Assembly: GCA_012514035.1 (NCBI GenBank)
Contig: JAAZBB010000072.1
Coordinates: 1 to 64,000, forward strand
From: Lentisphaerota bacterium
GTDB lineage: Bacteria > Verrucomicrobiota > Kiritimatiellia > CAIQIC01 > Lenti-01
Length of the DNA: 64,000 nt
Reading direction: 5' to 3'
The first letter of the stretch is position 1. Each line of letters starts with the position of its first letter. Position numbers and translations under genes: made by a program. A model generated the notes under the pieces. That model had not been told where the DNA came from. It ran no database searches and saw only the letters and a program-made list of their open reading frames with translations. This document shows positions 41,201-49,649 of this stretch, in pieces.

Positions 41201-43668
41201 GTGCCGTCGGGTGCGATTTCAACCACGGCCACGCGCTGGGTGTCGCCAACGCGAACCGCCCCCTCCCAGGCGGGTTTCAGGCCGACGTAAAACGGATAGG
41301 GATCCAGCCGGCACCCGCCATAGGCCGTCACCGACCGGCCGCCGGTTTCCGTGACCGTGGCCTGCTGCACCACCTGCAGCGCCGCAGGCGGGCGCCACGC
41401 CCGTTGGCTTTGCACCTCGAATTCCGCATGTCCGTTTGCGTCCAGCGTCTTCGTGCCCAGATTACGGTAAACGGGACTGAAGTCTTTTTCGGCATCGCCG
41501 AACTGCCAGCCCGGCCAATTGGACGGGGCAAACGGCGCGGTCTTGAACGTGGCGGCGCCGGTGACCTTCAGTCCGCTCGCCGCGCGCCCAAACAGGTGAG
41601 CGGCCGTGACCCGGAAGCTGACCATGTCGCCCGCTTCGCCGCCTTCCGCGGCCGGGTGCACATCTACCCGGATTTGCGGCGGCACAAAATCCTCCAGCGC
41701 AACCGACGTCTGCCCCAGCACGGTGTGGGTACCCGGCATGGCCAGTTCCACGCCGTAGCGGCCGGTCGGCAAATAATCCGGCAGGACGACTTCCGCCTGG
41801 GCGGCGCCGAATTCATCGATTTCGACCGGCACATCACGGAACACCCGACCATCCGGCCGCCGTACCCGCAGCCGCGCGGGGAACGGTTCCGGGGCGCGAT
41901 GGCCGCCTTGGCGCGCGATGGCCTGCGCAAAAAGCGTCTCGCCGGGCCGGTAGACGCCGCGAGGGCTGAACACCGCCGCCTCGATCTGGTCGGCATCCAA
42001 ATACGGCAATCCGGAGAGTCCCTCGCCCTGGTCCACGTGCGTGCGCTCCAGATCCAGAACGGTCAGATCGCCATCGAGTTCGGCCAGGACGACGAACGGC
42101 TCGGTCCCCTCGCCCGGGTCCCACGCCAGGCGCGCCAGGCCGTCCGCCCCGGTTTTGCCGCGCGCCAGCACCTGGTTGTTGCGCGCATAGACGGTGACGG
42201 CCGCCCCGGCCGCCGGCGCGGCCGTCCGCAGCGAATTTACCCAGGCCAGCAGACCGCCGCGATATGTCCGCACCGCAAGGCCCAAATCCGTCACGACCAC
42301 CAACCGGCCTTCGCCGTCGGCATTTTCGCCGCTGACCTCGAGCCAGTAGGCGCCGCGCGGTTCGCCCTCGGCCAACGCGCGCAGATCGACGGCTCCGTTT
42401 ACGGGGGCGCCATCCTTCGACTCCGGCAGGTCATGGGTCTGGCTGCGTTCCGTTCCGGCCAAATCCGCCTTGAGCGTTTCACCATGATACCTGTCCAGCC
42501 TGCGCCGGGCCATTTCCACCAGATTGTTCGCGTAGACTGGACGCAGGCCCGCGCGAAAGTGCTTCAGGTTCACCGCCAGCACCGGCACCGACAGCTTGCC
42601 CTGCGGCGACAGATACCGCCCGGGCGAATCCACCCGCACGGCCGGCTTGGGCAGGGGAAACTGCACGGTGCGGGTGATGGCCTGGGGCAGGCTCGAACTG
42701 TTGGCGGCGGGAAACCCGGCCTTGAACGTCACCTCGTAGATCTGGCCCGGTTTGAAATCGCCCTTGAGCCGCAGGCCGGTCTCCCACCAGCGCTTGACAA
42801 CTTCTGCCGTGAATGAGACTTCCGGCTCAACCGCAATGTATTCCTTCAGGCCGTTCGGCTCCGGAAAGGCATTGAATTCCGCCCAGAGCTCCGGGGCTTC
42901 AAACGACGGCGACGATGCCTCGAGGTCGCGCAACTGCAGGTTGTGCTGCAATTCCAGCGAGCCCTGGCGCGGCTTATCCTCGGGCATGACGTCACCCGAG
43001 GCGGCCGGCAGACCGGGATCCAGCGCGTAGTCCAGGCGTTCCGCCAGCACCGGTTGTGTCTCCACCCACACCGCGCCGCTTCCGGTCGTGCCCAGCATCC
43101 AGTATTCCACCTGGTCCTGTCCCGGCGCCGACAGGCGGAAAAAGCGCGTAATCTGGCTGCGGTCCGGTTCCTCGTTGAATGTCAGCCGCAGCGTCAGTTC
43201 TCGATCCGGCGACACATCCACCTGCTCCACATTGCGCAGGCGCAGCACGCGCTCCACGGGACGTTCCGGTTTGGCGGCCGGCTCCCGGGCCGGAGGCGGT
43301 TCCGGCCGCGAGGTCCACTTCCATACCCCGTAGGCATTCACCAGCAGGAAGCCCAGGGCGAGCCAGAACCACCGGCCGCCCCCGGCCCGGATCGCCGCGG
43401 ACCCGGCCGCCGCTGCGGCCGCGGTGGCGACTTCGATCGCGGCTTCCGCAAACGTCTCCGGCGGATCCATCTCGGCGAGCACGTGTTCCACGGCTTCCAG
43501 GCCGATTTCACCCCCGGCGGTTTCCAGGCGCCGCACGGTTTCGCCGATCTGATCACGCAGTCCCGCGACGATTTCCCGGCGGACATCCGCCGGCTTGTGC
43601 CTCACCTGTTGTTCCACCGCGCGCAGGTATTCCTCCACCCGCCGTTCCGCCGCCGCGCTCCACTTCAT
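38266..43668 (-). CDS. Alpha-2-macroglobulin family protein fused to an N-terminal HAAS-like domain
   Basis: 1800 residues from ATG 43668, which overlaps the padR stop (ATGA). Residues about 5-75 (AAERRVEEYLRAVEQQV, RREIVAGLRDQIGETVRRLE, LAEMDPPETFAEAAIEVAT) fit the HAAS/DUF1700 helical domain usually encoded next to PadR regulators. One membrane helix follows (RWFWLALGFLLVNAYGVWKW, about residues 100-120). Beyond it lies a bacterial alpha-2-macroglobulin with macroglobulin-like beta domains, a bait-like middle, the thioester motif YPYGCLEQTVSG near residue 1340 and a toroid of helices. It should trap proteases in the periplasm and attach to them through the CLEQ thioester. Cytosolic HAAS plus periplasmic A2M in one chain is unusual. 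It is followed by pbpC (GTGA overlap). Confidence 0.88.
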   Translation of the reverse strand: MKWSAAAERRVEEYLRAVEQQVRHKPADVRREIVAGLRDQIGETVRRLETAGGEIGLEAVEHVLAEMDPPETFAEAAIEVATAAAAAAGSAAIRAGGGRWFWLALGFLLVNAYGVWKWTSRPEPPPAREPAAKPERPVERVLRLRNVEQVDVSPDRELTLRLTFNEEPDRSQITRFFRLSAPGQDQVEYWMLGTTGSGAVWVETQPVLAERLDYALDPGLPAASGDVMPEDKPRQGSLELQHNLQLRDLEASSPSFEAPELWAEFNAFPEPNGLKEYIAVEPEVSFTAEVVKRWWETGLRLKGDFKPGQIYEVTFKAGFPAANSSSLPQAITRTVQFPLPKPAVRVDSPGRYLSPQGKLSVPVLAVNLKHFRAGLRPVYANNLVEMARRRLDRYHGETLKADLAGTERSQTHDLPESKDGAPVNGAVDLRALAEGEPRGAYWLEVSGENADGEGRLVVVTDLGLAVRTYRGGLLAWVNSLRTAAPAAGAAVTVYARNNQVLARGKTGADGLARLAWDPGEGTEPFVVLAELDGDLTVLDLERTHVDQGEGLSGLPYLDADQIEAAVFSPRGVYRPGETLFAQAIARQGGHRAPEPFPARLRVRRPDGRVFRDVPVEIDEFGAAQAEVVLPDYLPTGRYGVELAMPGTHTVLGQTSVALEDFVPPQIRVDVHPAAEGGEAGDMVSFRVTAAHLFGRAASGLKVTGAATFKTAPFAPSNWPGWQFGDAEKDFSPVYRNLGTKTLDANGHAEFEVQSQRAWRPPAALQVVQQATVTETGGRSVTAYGGCRLDPYPFYVGLKPAWEGAVRVGDTQRVAVVEIAPDGTAVADGKPLVLALSRVSWNSVLRRNSHGRYEWKSERQVVEIRKDTLAAGGEARDWAFAVDAAGAYTLTALDPASGSSTRIDFHAGSADAEWVAWSREKPGRVELAWDRETYMAGDMARLQVRAPFAGPALLTIETDEVRAARLVTLEKNTAELEVPVEAGYAPNAYCALTMIRPAVAEPVWSAHRAIGAIALPVDRPAARLRVEFEAPAVVRPQAELSGTVTVRDAAGQPARGAVTVMAVDEAICMLTAFETPDPEQLFSAQRALGVAAYDLYAELMPVTEDHMEAVPAPGGDGEDVLRRRLNPIKANRFKPVALWRAALPLDANGQAAIALELPEFNGELRLMAVAYNAEQTGSTSIPVKVKRDLIVQPALPRFLAIGDRSEGTVTLYNEGAAPLETTLRTVCGGPLRAEIADHRISLPAGGATNVAIPLVAGPGPGKALCTLEAEAGENSYRETIELAVRPAAGSRVAATSSVLKPGESATLEPPADWLPESVSMSGTLSSLPSVQLGRALDYVVHYPYGCLEQTVSGAFPLLHAPEWAGRLLPGSRAIGDTAGLVSAAIQRTAAMQQENGGFAPWPFWRGVNADASLYAVHFLVEAKAAGYDVPADCLEAALGWLRASLDQAAPTDADRDAWLLDMQRRAYMCHVLALAGRPDAGWNARLREQTARLNYAARIHAASALLLAGEPRRALPLLESLPLPVKRPRVPGRLLDSDIRDAALLLSAWLEVEPGSEIVARLAQFLRAAQRDGHWGNTQDNALALLAFGKMARHLPDEETPITGRLELPGLERGFTATNEVAWSLEPGAAGIVTVMNTGPGNLYLCAEYEGVGSATEPEQNEHLEVHREIVSMDNTPLDPAELSQGTPFVVRIVVDTHNRLLDQMVVEDLLPAGWEIENPNLATSQQVAWLKNETEADRHRDARDDRMLIFTGPFQGRTSFHYAARAVTPGTFAWPPVVVSGMYEPEIRGVGTGGTVRVVP

Positions 43669-44015
43669 GTCTGGGGTTCCCTCTCTGGTTTGCCGGACTT
43701 CAATTCGTTCAAGGCCTTCGTCAACATCGGCCAATAGGCGTTCATTTCCGCAAGACGCACCTTGCCGCGCGGCGTCAGGGCAAAATAGCGGCGCGGCGGG
43801 CCCGCGTCCGACGGCACGTCGCGCGATTTCAGGAAACCCTCCGCGCGCAGCCGCCCCAGGATCGGATAGACCGTGCTTTCCGAAACCGCCAGGTCTTCGA
43901 TGCGCTTGAGGGCCTGCACGATCTCGTAGCCGTAGCTTTCCCCGCGCCGCAGCACCAGCAGGACGCAGTACTCGAGCAGCCCTTTCCGCAACTGCGTGAT
44001 CCAGCCCTCGATCAT
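43665..44015 (-). CDS. PadR family transcriptional regulator
   Basis: 116 residues: a winged-helix DNA-binding domain and a short dimerisation helix. LEYCVLLVLRRGESYGYEIVQALKRI and the recognition region ESTVYPILGRLRAEGFLKSRD followed by YFALTPRGKVRLAEM are typical of PadR. It is first in an operon with the HAAS-alpha-2-macroglobulin and pbpC genes and probably represses it. GGAG lies 8 nt before the ATG. A 21-bp near-perfect palindrome just upstream is the likely binding site. Confidence 0.92.
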   Translation of the reverse strand: MIEGWITQLRKGLLEYCVLLVLRRGESYGYEIVQALKRIEDLAVSESTVYPILGRLRAEGFLKSRDVPSDAGPPRRYFALTPRGKVRLAEMNAYWPMLTKALNELKSGKPEREPQT

Positions 44016-44032
44016 CCGCTACTCCGCATCAT

Positions 44033-44068
44033 GTATTACGCAATGCATAATACCGGGGCGGATGTCAA
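44033..44068 (-). promoter_or_regulatory. padR promoter with overlapping 21-bp palindromic operator
   Basis: GTATTACGCAATGCATAATAC (44033-44053) is palindromic at 18 of 21 positions and ends 18 nt upstream of the padR start. TTGACA (minus strand, 44068-44063) lies 9 nt before it, so the palindrome would cover the -10 region. This is the layout expected for PadR autorepression. Confidence 0.65.
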
Positions 44069-44136
44069 GCCCGCTTGCCTCCTCGGATGTGTCCTGCTCG
44101 CCGCAGGGGAATCGCGGCTCGTTGCCCGCCCGCCGG

Positions 44137-44216
44137 TTTTCCACACCATGGAAAAAATCGGCGTTTTTTTCCACACAATGGAAAAATATTTCGCCGGTTT
44201 TCCACACAATGGAAAA
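44137..44216. repeat. Array 2: three copies of the 19-bp palindrome TTTTCCACAC-nnTGGAAAA
   Basis: Copies lie at 44137-44155, 44167-44185 and 44198-44216, with steps of 30 and 31 nt. Consensus is identical to array 1 (TTTTCCACACAATGGAAAA; copy 1 has CATGG). The array lies between the GEVED protein stop (44259) and the padR promoter, about 70-150 nt upstream of the padR -35 box. Confidence 0.85.
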
Positions 44217-44258
44217 CTTTTTTCCCGGAATCCCGGCGGCGATATTGCGCGGCGGGAA

Positions 44259-47200
44259 TTACGGCGGCGGCGGCGCGAACGGCGCGATGACGCGGTAGAA
44301 CCGGGTTGTCTCCGCCGCGTTGGTATCGGTCTGGGTGTTGGCCGGGCCAAGCACCACGGGACCCCACGTTGTCCAGGAAACGTTGCTGGCGCTCACGAGG
44401 TTCGACGCCCACTGCGTCCAGTAGGTCACGTTGCTTTCGCTGGCCCACCAGATCGTAGCCGTGCTGGGCGCGGAATAGACGATGTTGGTGATCCGGAACG
44501 TGCTGGGGTCCGGGCCGTTCTGGAAGACGGCAACCTCGTAGTCCTCCACTTCGCCATCCGTTGCGAAGCCGGTGGGCCCGAGGCCCCGGTAGCTGCAGAA
44601 GCGCACCCGGCCGAACGTGGTTCCCAGTTGAGCCGCTTGCGGCGTCGCAAATACCACGTCGTTGGTGCCCGGCACCAGGGCTTGATCCGCCACGACCTGC
44701 TCGCTGGCATCCCAACTGCCGTTCTGGTCGAAATCGATCCAGATGTTGAGGAACCCGTTGGTGGAGGCGGTAGCCACGATTGTCTTGGTTTCGCCCTGCA
44801 CGGCCTTGGCCAGCGTGACGACCAGATCCTCGTCATCCACGTTGGCGTTGTCATCGCCCAGCGCCTGGGCATCCGGCTGCCCATCGGGTTCGTCGTCGGG
44901 CGCGATTCCCAGGTAGTAGGCCGAGGGCATGCGGTGCCGCGCGCCGTCGTTGGCGAGCAATGTGGGATACCTCGGATCGGGGGCGTCGCCGAAGTCGAGG
45001 ACCTCGAGCCGCACTTCATAATCCTCCACCTCGCCATCCGTTTCCGCGCCCATGAACATGGGGGCCACCAGTACCGGTGGGTAGGTGGTGAAGCGCCAGC
45101 GCGAATGGGGGCCGCCGGACATGGTGGCGGGATATGCCGGAATTGAAAGCGGCAGGACGTTCAGGCCCGGTATGAGCGGTTGGTTGAAGAACGCCTGTTC
45201 GCCCGGATCGATCCAGGTGCCATTGGCGTTGAAATCGATCCATGCATTGAGGAAGCCCGGCACGGAAGCGATTACCTGCACCTGTGCGACCGAGCCGGCG
45301 ATCAGGAGCGGTGGAATGATCACGCCGTCCTCGTCGTCAATTCCCATCGGTGGATTGTTGTCGTCGCCGTCGGCATTGAGCGTCGGCTGGCCATTGGGTT
45401 CAAGGTCAACCCAATTGCCCAGGAAGACGCCGGGCTGGACGGCATGGCGCGCGCCGTTGTTGGCGAGGAGGGTCGGATAGCCGAGGGCCGTCATGCTGTC
45501 CCAGGCATCGCCGAAATCGAGAAGTTGCACCTCTTCCTGGATCGCAACCTCATAATCCTCCACTTCGCCGTCCGGGGCCTGGCCGGTGACGGCCAACCCG
45601 ACTTGCTGGGTGGTGTACCGGAAGCGCATGAAGGTATTTCCCACGATGGCGTTGCCGGGAATGACAAAGGCGAAGGTGTTCGTACCCGCCACCACGTTAT
45701 TGGTGGCGAAGATGTTCTCGCCCACATCCGTCCAATCGCCGTCAGCGTTGAAATCGATCCAGACGGAAAGGAAGCCGGCGGCCGAACAGATCACGTCGAA
45801 GGTGGCCGACCCGCCCATGTAGAGAGGCGAAGTGAAGTTGACGCCGTCCTCGTCATCGGCATTGTTGTTGTCATCTCCGGTGGCGGTGGCATCGGGCTGG
45901 CCGTCGCTTTCGGCGTCCACAAGGCTGCCCATGAAGACGCCGGGCACAACGCTGTGGCGGGCGCCGTTGTTGGCCAGCAGGGTTGGATAGCCAACGATGC
46001 CGGGGCTGTCCGGCGCATCGCCAAAATCCAGTTCACCCTCGATCCCGGTGACGGCCAAGGCCAGGTCCATGGAATTCTCGATCACTTGGGCATATTCATG
46101 CCCGTTGCCATAATGCAGATCGACCCAGACCTGGCGGTCGGGATCGAACCAGACCGCATCGTCTTGCCAACGCTCCTCGATCGGGCAGCTCTTCCAGCCC
46201 ATCGCGGCAGGTTCCTGAGACAAGATGTCCTGATAGCGGACGGCGAGCCAGTAGATGGTGCCTTTGGTCTGCACGAAGGCCACGTCGGCGGGGAAAGTGA
46301 AATCATATTGGAAAACCTGGGTATCCCCGGGGAAAACCCACAAATTCTGCGCGGGGTCGAACCACCACTCGGGAGCGCCGACGGCGATCCGGCCGGCGGC
46401 ATAAGAGAAAGGCGGCACATCCCGCGCCCACAGCAACTCGCCGGGATGGCTGTACAGATTTTCCGGGCCGGCCGGCACATCGCTGTAGATTTCCAAAGTG
46501 AAGGCCAGGCTGTTGAGCCCTTCCGACGGCAAAAGATCCTGATAGAACGAGGTCCAGATGTGCAGATCGGTGATGGGGCCGGTGAGCGTGCAGCGAAAAT
46601 CATTCGCCAGCATTTTCTCGACCAGGCTCACATCCACGCCATTGGAGGTCAGGTCGGGCGGTTGCAACCATTTGACGGGCGCGATGGGGATGATGTAGTC
46701 CTCCACTTCGCCGTCAAAGGCCGGTCCCCGATCGGTCAAGCCCTGCACTGTGCTCAAGCGGCAGCGGACAAAGGTCGAGTTCGTGGCGGTGATCGCGCCG
46801 GGCGTGAAGGGATACCACTGCGTGCCGTTGAATGCTCCGTTGTCCACGACGACCTGTTCGCCGGCATTCGTCCAATTGCCATCGCCGTTGAGATCGATCC
46901 ACATGTTGAAATAGGCGGTGACCCCGGCCGGGACGCTGGCGACCACCTGGACCCGGTTCTGCACGCCAGAGAACAATGCCGTCGGGAAGGAAACGCCGTC
47001 CTCGTCGTCCAGGCCGGTCGGCGGATTGTTGTCGTCGCCGAGCGCTTGCGCATCGGGCTGGCCATCCGCCTCGGCGTCGACGAGGGCACCCAGACAGAGC
47101 CCCGAACCAAGCATGTGCTGGGCGCCGTTGTTGGCCAGCAGGGTGGGATAGCCCAGGGCCGCCACGCTATCCGGCGCGTCGCCGCAGTCATACTCCTCGC

Positions 47201-47786
47201 CCGCCTGGATTTCGACGCGGTAGTCCTCGACCTCACCGTTGACGGCGAGGCCATCATAGCCCAAGGGTACCTGGTCGGTGGTGAAGCGGAACCGGGCGTA
47301 GCTGGGCCCGACGCTGGCCGTGCCCGGCACCGTTATTGGATAGTTGAACGTGCCGGCCCCGGGGGCATTGGCAACGAGAATCGCATCTTCCGCCTGAGAC
47401 CACGAGTTGTCGGCGCCGAAATCCAGCCAGCCGTACAGCCAACCCGCCGTTGAGGTCGTGATCTGGATGATGGCGGTTTGCCCGGCGACAAGCGGGGTCA
47501 TGAAAATGACCCCATCCTCGTCATCCGGCCCGGCCGGAGGATTCAGATCGTCGCCGTCGGCATTGCCGGTCGGTTGGCCGTCGGGTTCGACATCGACGCT
47601 GGCACCCAGATAGGCCCCCGTCACCACGGGATGCCGCGCGCCGTTATTGAGGAGCAAGGTGGGATAAAGGATCGCCGAGACCCCGTCCGGCGCGTCGCCA
47701 AAGTCGAGAGATTGTGCCGCTCCCGGCTGAATCCCCAACAAACCCGCACCCACCCAGAAAACTGCAACCGTCAGCTTCGTTTTCAT
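44259..47786 (-). CDS. Exported GEVED-repeat protein
   Basis: 1175 residues with a signal peptide (MKTKLTVAVFWVGAGLLGIQPGAAQ). Five repeats of about 150 residues start with DFGDAPD-like and YPTLLANNGARH segments and end in DGEVEDY (the GEVED motif). They also share DDEDGV and a W-x-D-x-N-x-D/N-G-x-W strand. Between repeats 2 and 3 lies a different domain of about 230 residues rich in aromatic residues (DLHIWTSFYQDLLPSEGLNSL, WWFDPAQNLWVFPGDT). The C-terminus, about 80 residues with many W, Y and N, looks like a terminal beta domain. Probably a surface or secreted adhesin-like protein. A weak TTGACA-type promoter may lie near 47913. Confidence 0.88.
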   Translation of the reverse strand: MKTKLTVAVFWVGAGLLGIQPGAAQSLDFGDAPDGVSAILYPTLLLNNGARHPVVTGAYLGASVDVEPDGQPTGNADGDDLNPPAGPDDEDGVIFMTPLVAGQTAIIQITTSTAGWLYGWLDFGADNSWSQAEDAILVANAPGAGTFNYPITVPGTASVGPSYARFRFTTDQVPLGYDGLAVNGEVEDYRVEIQAGEEYDCGDAPDSVAALGYPTLLANNGAQHMLGSGLCLGALVDAEADGQPDAQALGDDNNPPTGLDDEDGVSFPTALFSGVQNRVQVVASVPAGVTAYFNMWIDLNGDGNWTNAGEQVVVDNGAFNGTQWYPFTPGAITATNSTFVRCRLSTVQGLTDRGPAFDGEVEDYIIPIAPVKWLQPPDLTSNGVDVSLVEKMLANDFRCTLTGPITDLHIWTSFYQDLLPSEGLNSLAFTLEIYSDVPAGPENLYSHPGELLWARDVPPFSYAAGRIAVGAPEWWFDPAQNLWVFPGDTQVFQYDFTFPADVAFVQTKGTIYWLAVRYQDILSQEPAAMGWKSCPIEERWQDDAVWFDPDRQVWVDLHYGNGHEYAQVIENSMDLALAVTGIEGELDFGDAPDSPGIVGYPTLLANNGARHSVVPGVFMGSLVDAESDGQPDATATGDDNNNADDEDGVNFTSPLYMGGSATFDVICSAAGFLSVWIDFNADGDWTDVGENIFATNNVVAGTNTFAFVIPGNAIVGNTFMRFRYTTQQVGLAVTGQAPDGEVEDYEVAIQEEVQLLDFGDAWDSMTALGYPTLLANNGARHAVQPGVFLGNWVDLEPNGQPTLNADGDDNNPPMGIDDEDGVIIPPLLIAGSVAQVQVIASVPGFLNAWIDFNANGTWIDPGEQAFFNQPLIPGLNVLPLSIPAYPATMSGGPHSRWRFTTYPPVLVAPMFMGAETDGEVEDYEVRLEVLDFGDAPDPRYPTLLANDGARHRMPSAYYLGIAPDDEPDGQPDAQALGDDNANVDDEDLVVTLAKAVQGETKTIVATASTNGFLNIWIDFDQNGSWDASEQVVADQALVPGTNDVVFATPQAAQLGTTFGRVRFCSYRGLGPTGFATDGEVEDYEVAVFQNGPDPSTFRITNIVYSAPSTATIWWASESNVTYWTQWASNLVSASNVSWTTWGPVVLGPANTQTDTNAAETTRFYRVIAPFAPPPP

Positions 47787-48044
47787 GCCGACCTCTCCCT
47801 ATGTTCGCCACGCTGAAGGCGTCTTACCCCGGCCCGCCAGACGCGCGCCTGGGCACATCCGGGGAACCACGTCTCCCACCACGCCTACAGCGTAAATACC
47901 CCCACACAGATCTGTCAATGCATAGAATGTTAGATTTGCGTTTGGACGCCCCCCCTCATCCCTTGAAGCTCTGAAAGCCCCCCCCTTCCACTCGCATGGT
48001 GGATAACCAGATAAGTCGGGCAAACCGCCGGTGGGGGACCTGGG

Positions 48045-49301
48045 TCAGGGGGGCAGCAGGATGCCGATGACGGCGCCGGTCAGAAGCGTGGCGAGGGTGC
48101 CGGCCGCCATCGCCTTTAAACCCAGCGAGGCGATGGTGCCTTTATGCTCGGGACACAGGGCCGTCAAGGTGCCGGCCAGGATGCCGATGCTGCTGAAATT
48201 GGCGAAGCCGCACAAGGCGTAGATGGTGATCAAGCGGCTGTGGAAGGAGAGCATCTCCGCCGGCTGCCGGGCCAAGGCCACATAGGCGACGAATTCGTTG
48301 AAGACTGTTTTGAGCGCCATGAGTTCGCCGGCGGCCCGGGCCTCGGCCCACGGCACGCCCACCAGCCACATCGCCGGGGCCATGATCCATCCGAACATCC
48401 GCTCCAGCGACAGCGGCGTTTCGAGCGGCAGCAGTCCCAGCGCCTTGTTGACCAGCGCGACCACCGCAATGATGGCCACGAGCATGATGGCGACATTGAC
48501 CATCACCTTGGCGCCGTCGTTCGCCCCGACAAGCAGCGCATCCACCACCCCGTGGGTTTCGGCCTTCAGGTCGGGGATTTCCAGGTCCACCTCCCCTGGC
48601 TCGGCCGGGACCATCAGCCGGGACACCATCACCGCCGCGGGGGCACTGATGATCGACGCTACAACCAGATGTCCCAGCACGATCCCCGGCAGGACGGGCT
48701 CGAGCATGGTGGCATAAACGATCATCAGCGATCCGGAGATCGTTGTCATGCCGGCGGTCATCGTGCACATCAGCCCGGCCCGGCCCAGTTGGCCGACATA
48801 GGGCTTGATCAGCAGCGGGGCATCGCTCTGCCCCATGAACACATTGGCGGCGACCACGACGCCCTCGGCCCCGCCGAGGCCCATGGTGCGCCGCAACAGG
48901 TGCGCAAAGGCGCCGACGATCTTCTGCATGATGCCGAAGTGGAACAGCACTGCGCTCAGCGCCCCCACCACGATCAGCATCAGCAGCGGCCCGAAGAAAA
49001 ACAGCGCGGGGGCCGAGGAAAAGCCCTCCTTCAGCGCAAAGGGCGCCTCACCGCCGGTCAGGTAGCCGAACACGAAGGCCCCGCCCTCGTGACTGGCGCG
49101 CTCGATGGCGCGCACGACCCGGTTCAACTGTGCCAGCGCCTGCTGGAACACCGGCACCTTGACCATGAGCCAAGCGATGGCGAACTGCAGGCCCAAGCCC
49201 CACGCGACCACCTTCCACTCCACCCGCCGCCGGTTTTCACTCCAGAGCCAGCTTAGCGCCACCAGCACCGCTATGCCTAGCAATCCGCGCATGATCCACA
49301 T
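48045..49301 (-). CDS. Concentrative nucleoside transporter (CNT/NupC family)
   Basis: 418 residues, about ten membrane helices. The family core is present: GGEAPFALKEGFSSAPALFFFGPLLMLIVVGALSAVLFHFGIMQKIV, GAEGVVVAANVFMGQSDAPLLIKPYVG and AGMTTISGSLMIVYATML, with GVPWAEARAAGELMALKTVFNEFVAYVAL and YALCGFANFSSIGILAGTL near the end, including the conserved helix ends that bind nucleoside and cation. It imports nucleosides with H+ or Na+. GGGAG lies 8 nt before the ATG. It stands alone and is divergent from the polysaccharide locus. Confidence 0.92.
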   Translation of the reverse strand: MWIMRGLLGIAVLVALSWLWSENRRRVEWKVVAWGLGLQFAIAWLMVKVPVFQQALAQLNRVVRAIERASHEGGAFVFGYLTGGEAPFALKEGFSSAPALFFFGPLLMLIVVGALSAVLFHFGIMQKIVGAFAHLLRRTMGLGGAEGVVVAANVFMGQSDAPLLIKPYVGQLGRAGLMCTMTAGMTTISGSLMIVYATMLEPVLPGIVLGHLVVASIISAPAAVMVSRLMVPAEPGEVDLEIPDLKAETHGVVDALLVGANDGAKVMVNVAIMLVAIIAVVALVNKALGLLPLETPLSLERMFGWIMAPAMWLVGVPWAEARAAGELMALKTVFNEFVAYVALARQPAEMLSFHSRLITIYALCGFANFSSIGILAGTLTALCPEHKGTIASLGLKAMAAGTLATLLTGAVIGILLPP

Positions 49302-49649
49302 GATTTCACTCCCAGCTCATGAACATTGCCCGCATCCTATCCCCGCCGCTGCCACGTGCCAATGCCGGAATCCTGCGGCCAACCATCACCTGTCAGGGCC
49401 GCACGGTCCATCATTCCGGCAGTCCCTCTGCCGTGCTTTGCGTCTCCGGATCCGCCCGGGGATATTGCCGCAGAAGAGGCCTCGGCAAACGACAAGATCA
49501 GGTTGATGTCCGCTGCGCTGGCAAAGAAGCTGCCGGAGGCGGAAAGACCAAGGAAAGCCGGGACGATGGGGCGACTGCGTTGTTTCCCCGAAGCCCCGTC
49601 GCATCATCGGGGTTAACATTGCGGTTTCCCGGATTTGTCGGTAGTTTCC
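49302..49649. other. Divergent intergenic region with no feature seen
   Basis: About 350 nt between the nucleoside transporter start (minus) and the FkbM gene start (plus). It must hold two promoters, but neither is obvious; GGTTAACATTGCGG near 49615 is the best guess for the plus side. No convincing ORF, repeat or RNA fold was found. Confidence 0.4.

Noticed and set aside
45180-47453. 757-residue plus-strand ORF inside the GEVED gene
   Set aside because: Regular repeats of the GEVED gene keep the antisense frame open; no ribosome site or homology.
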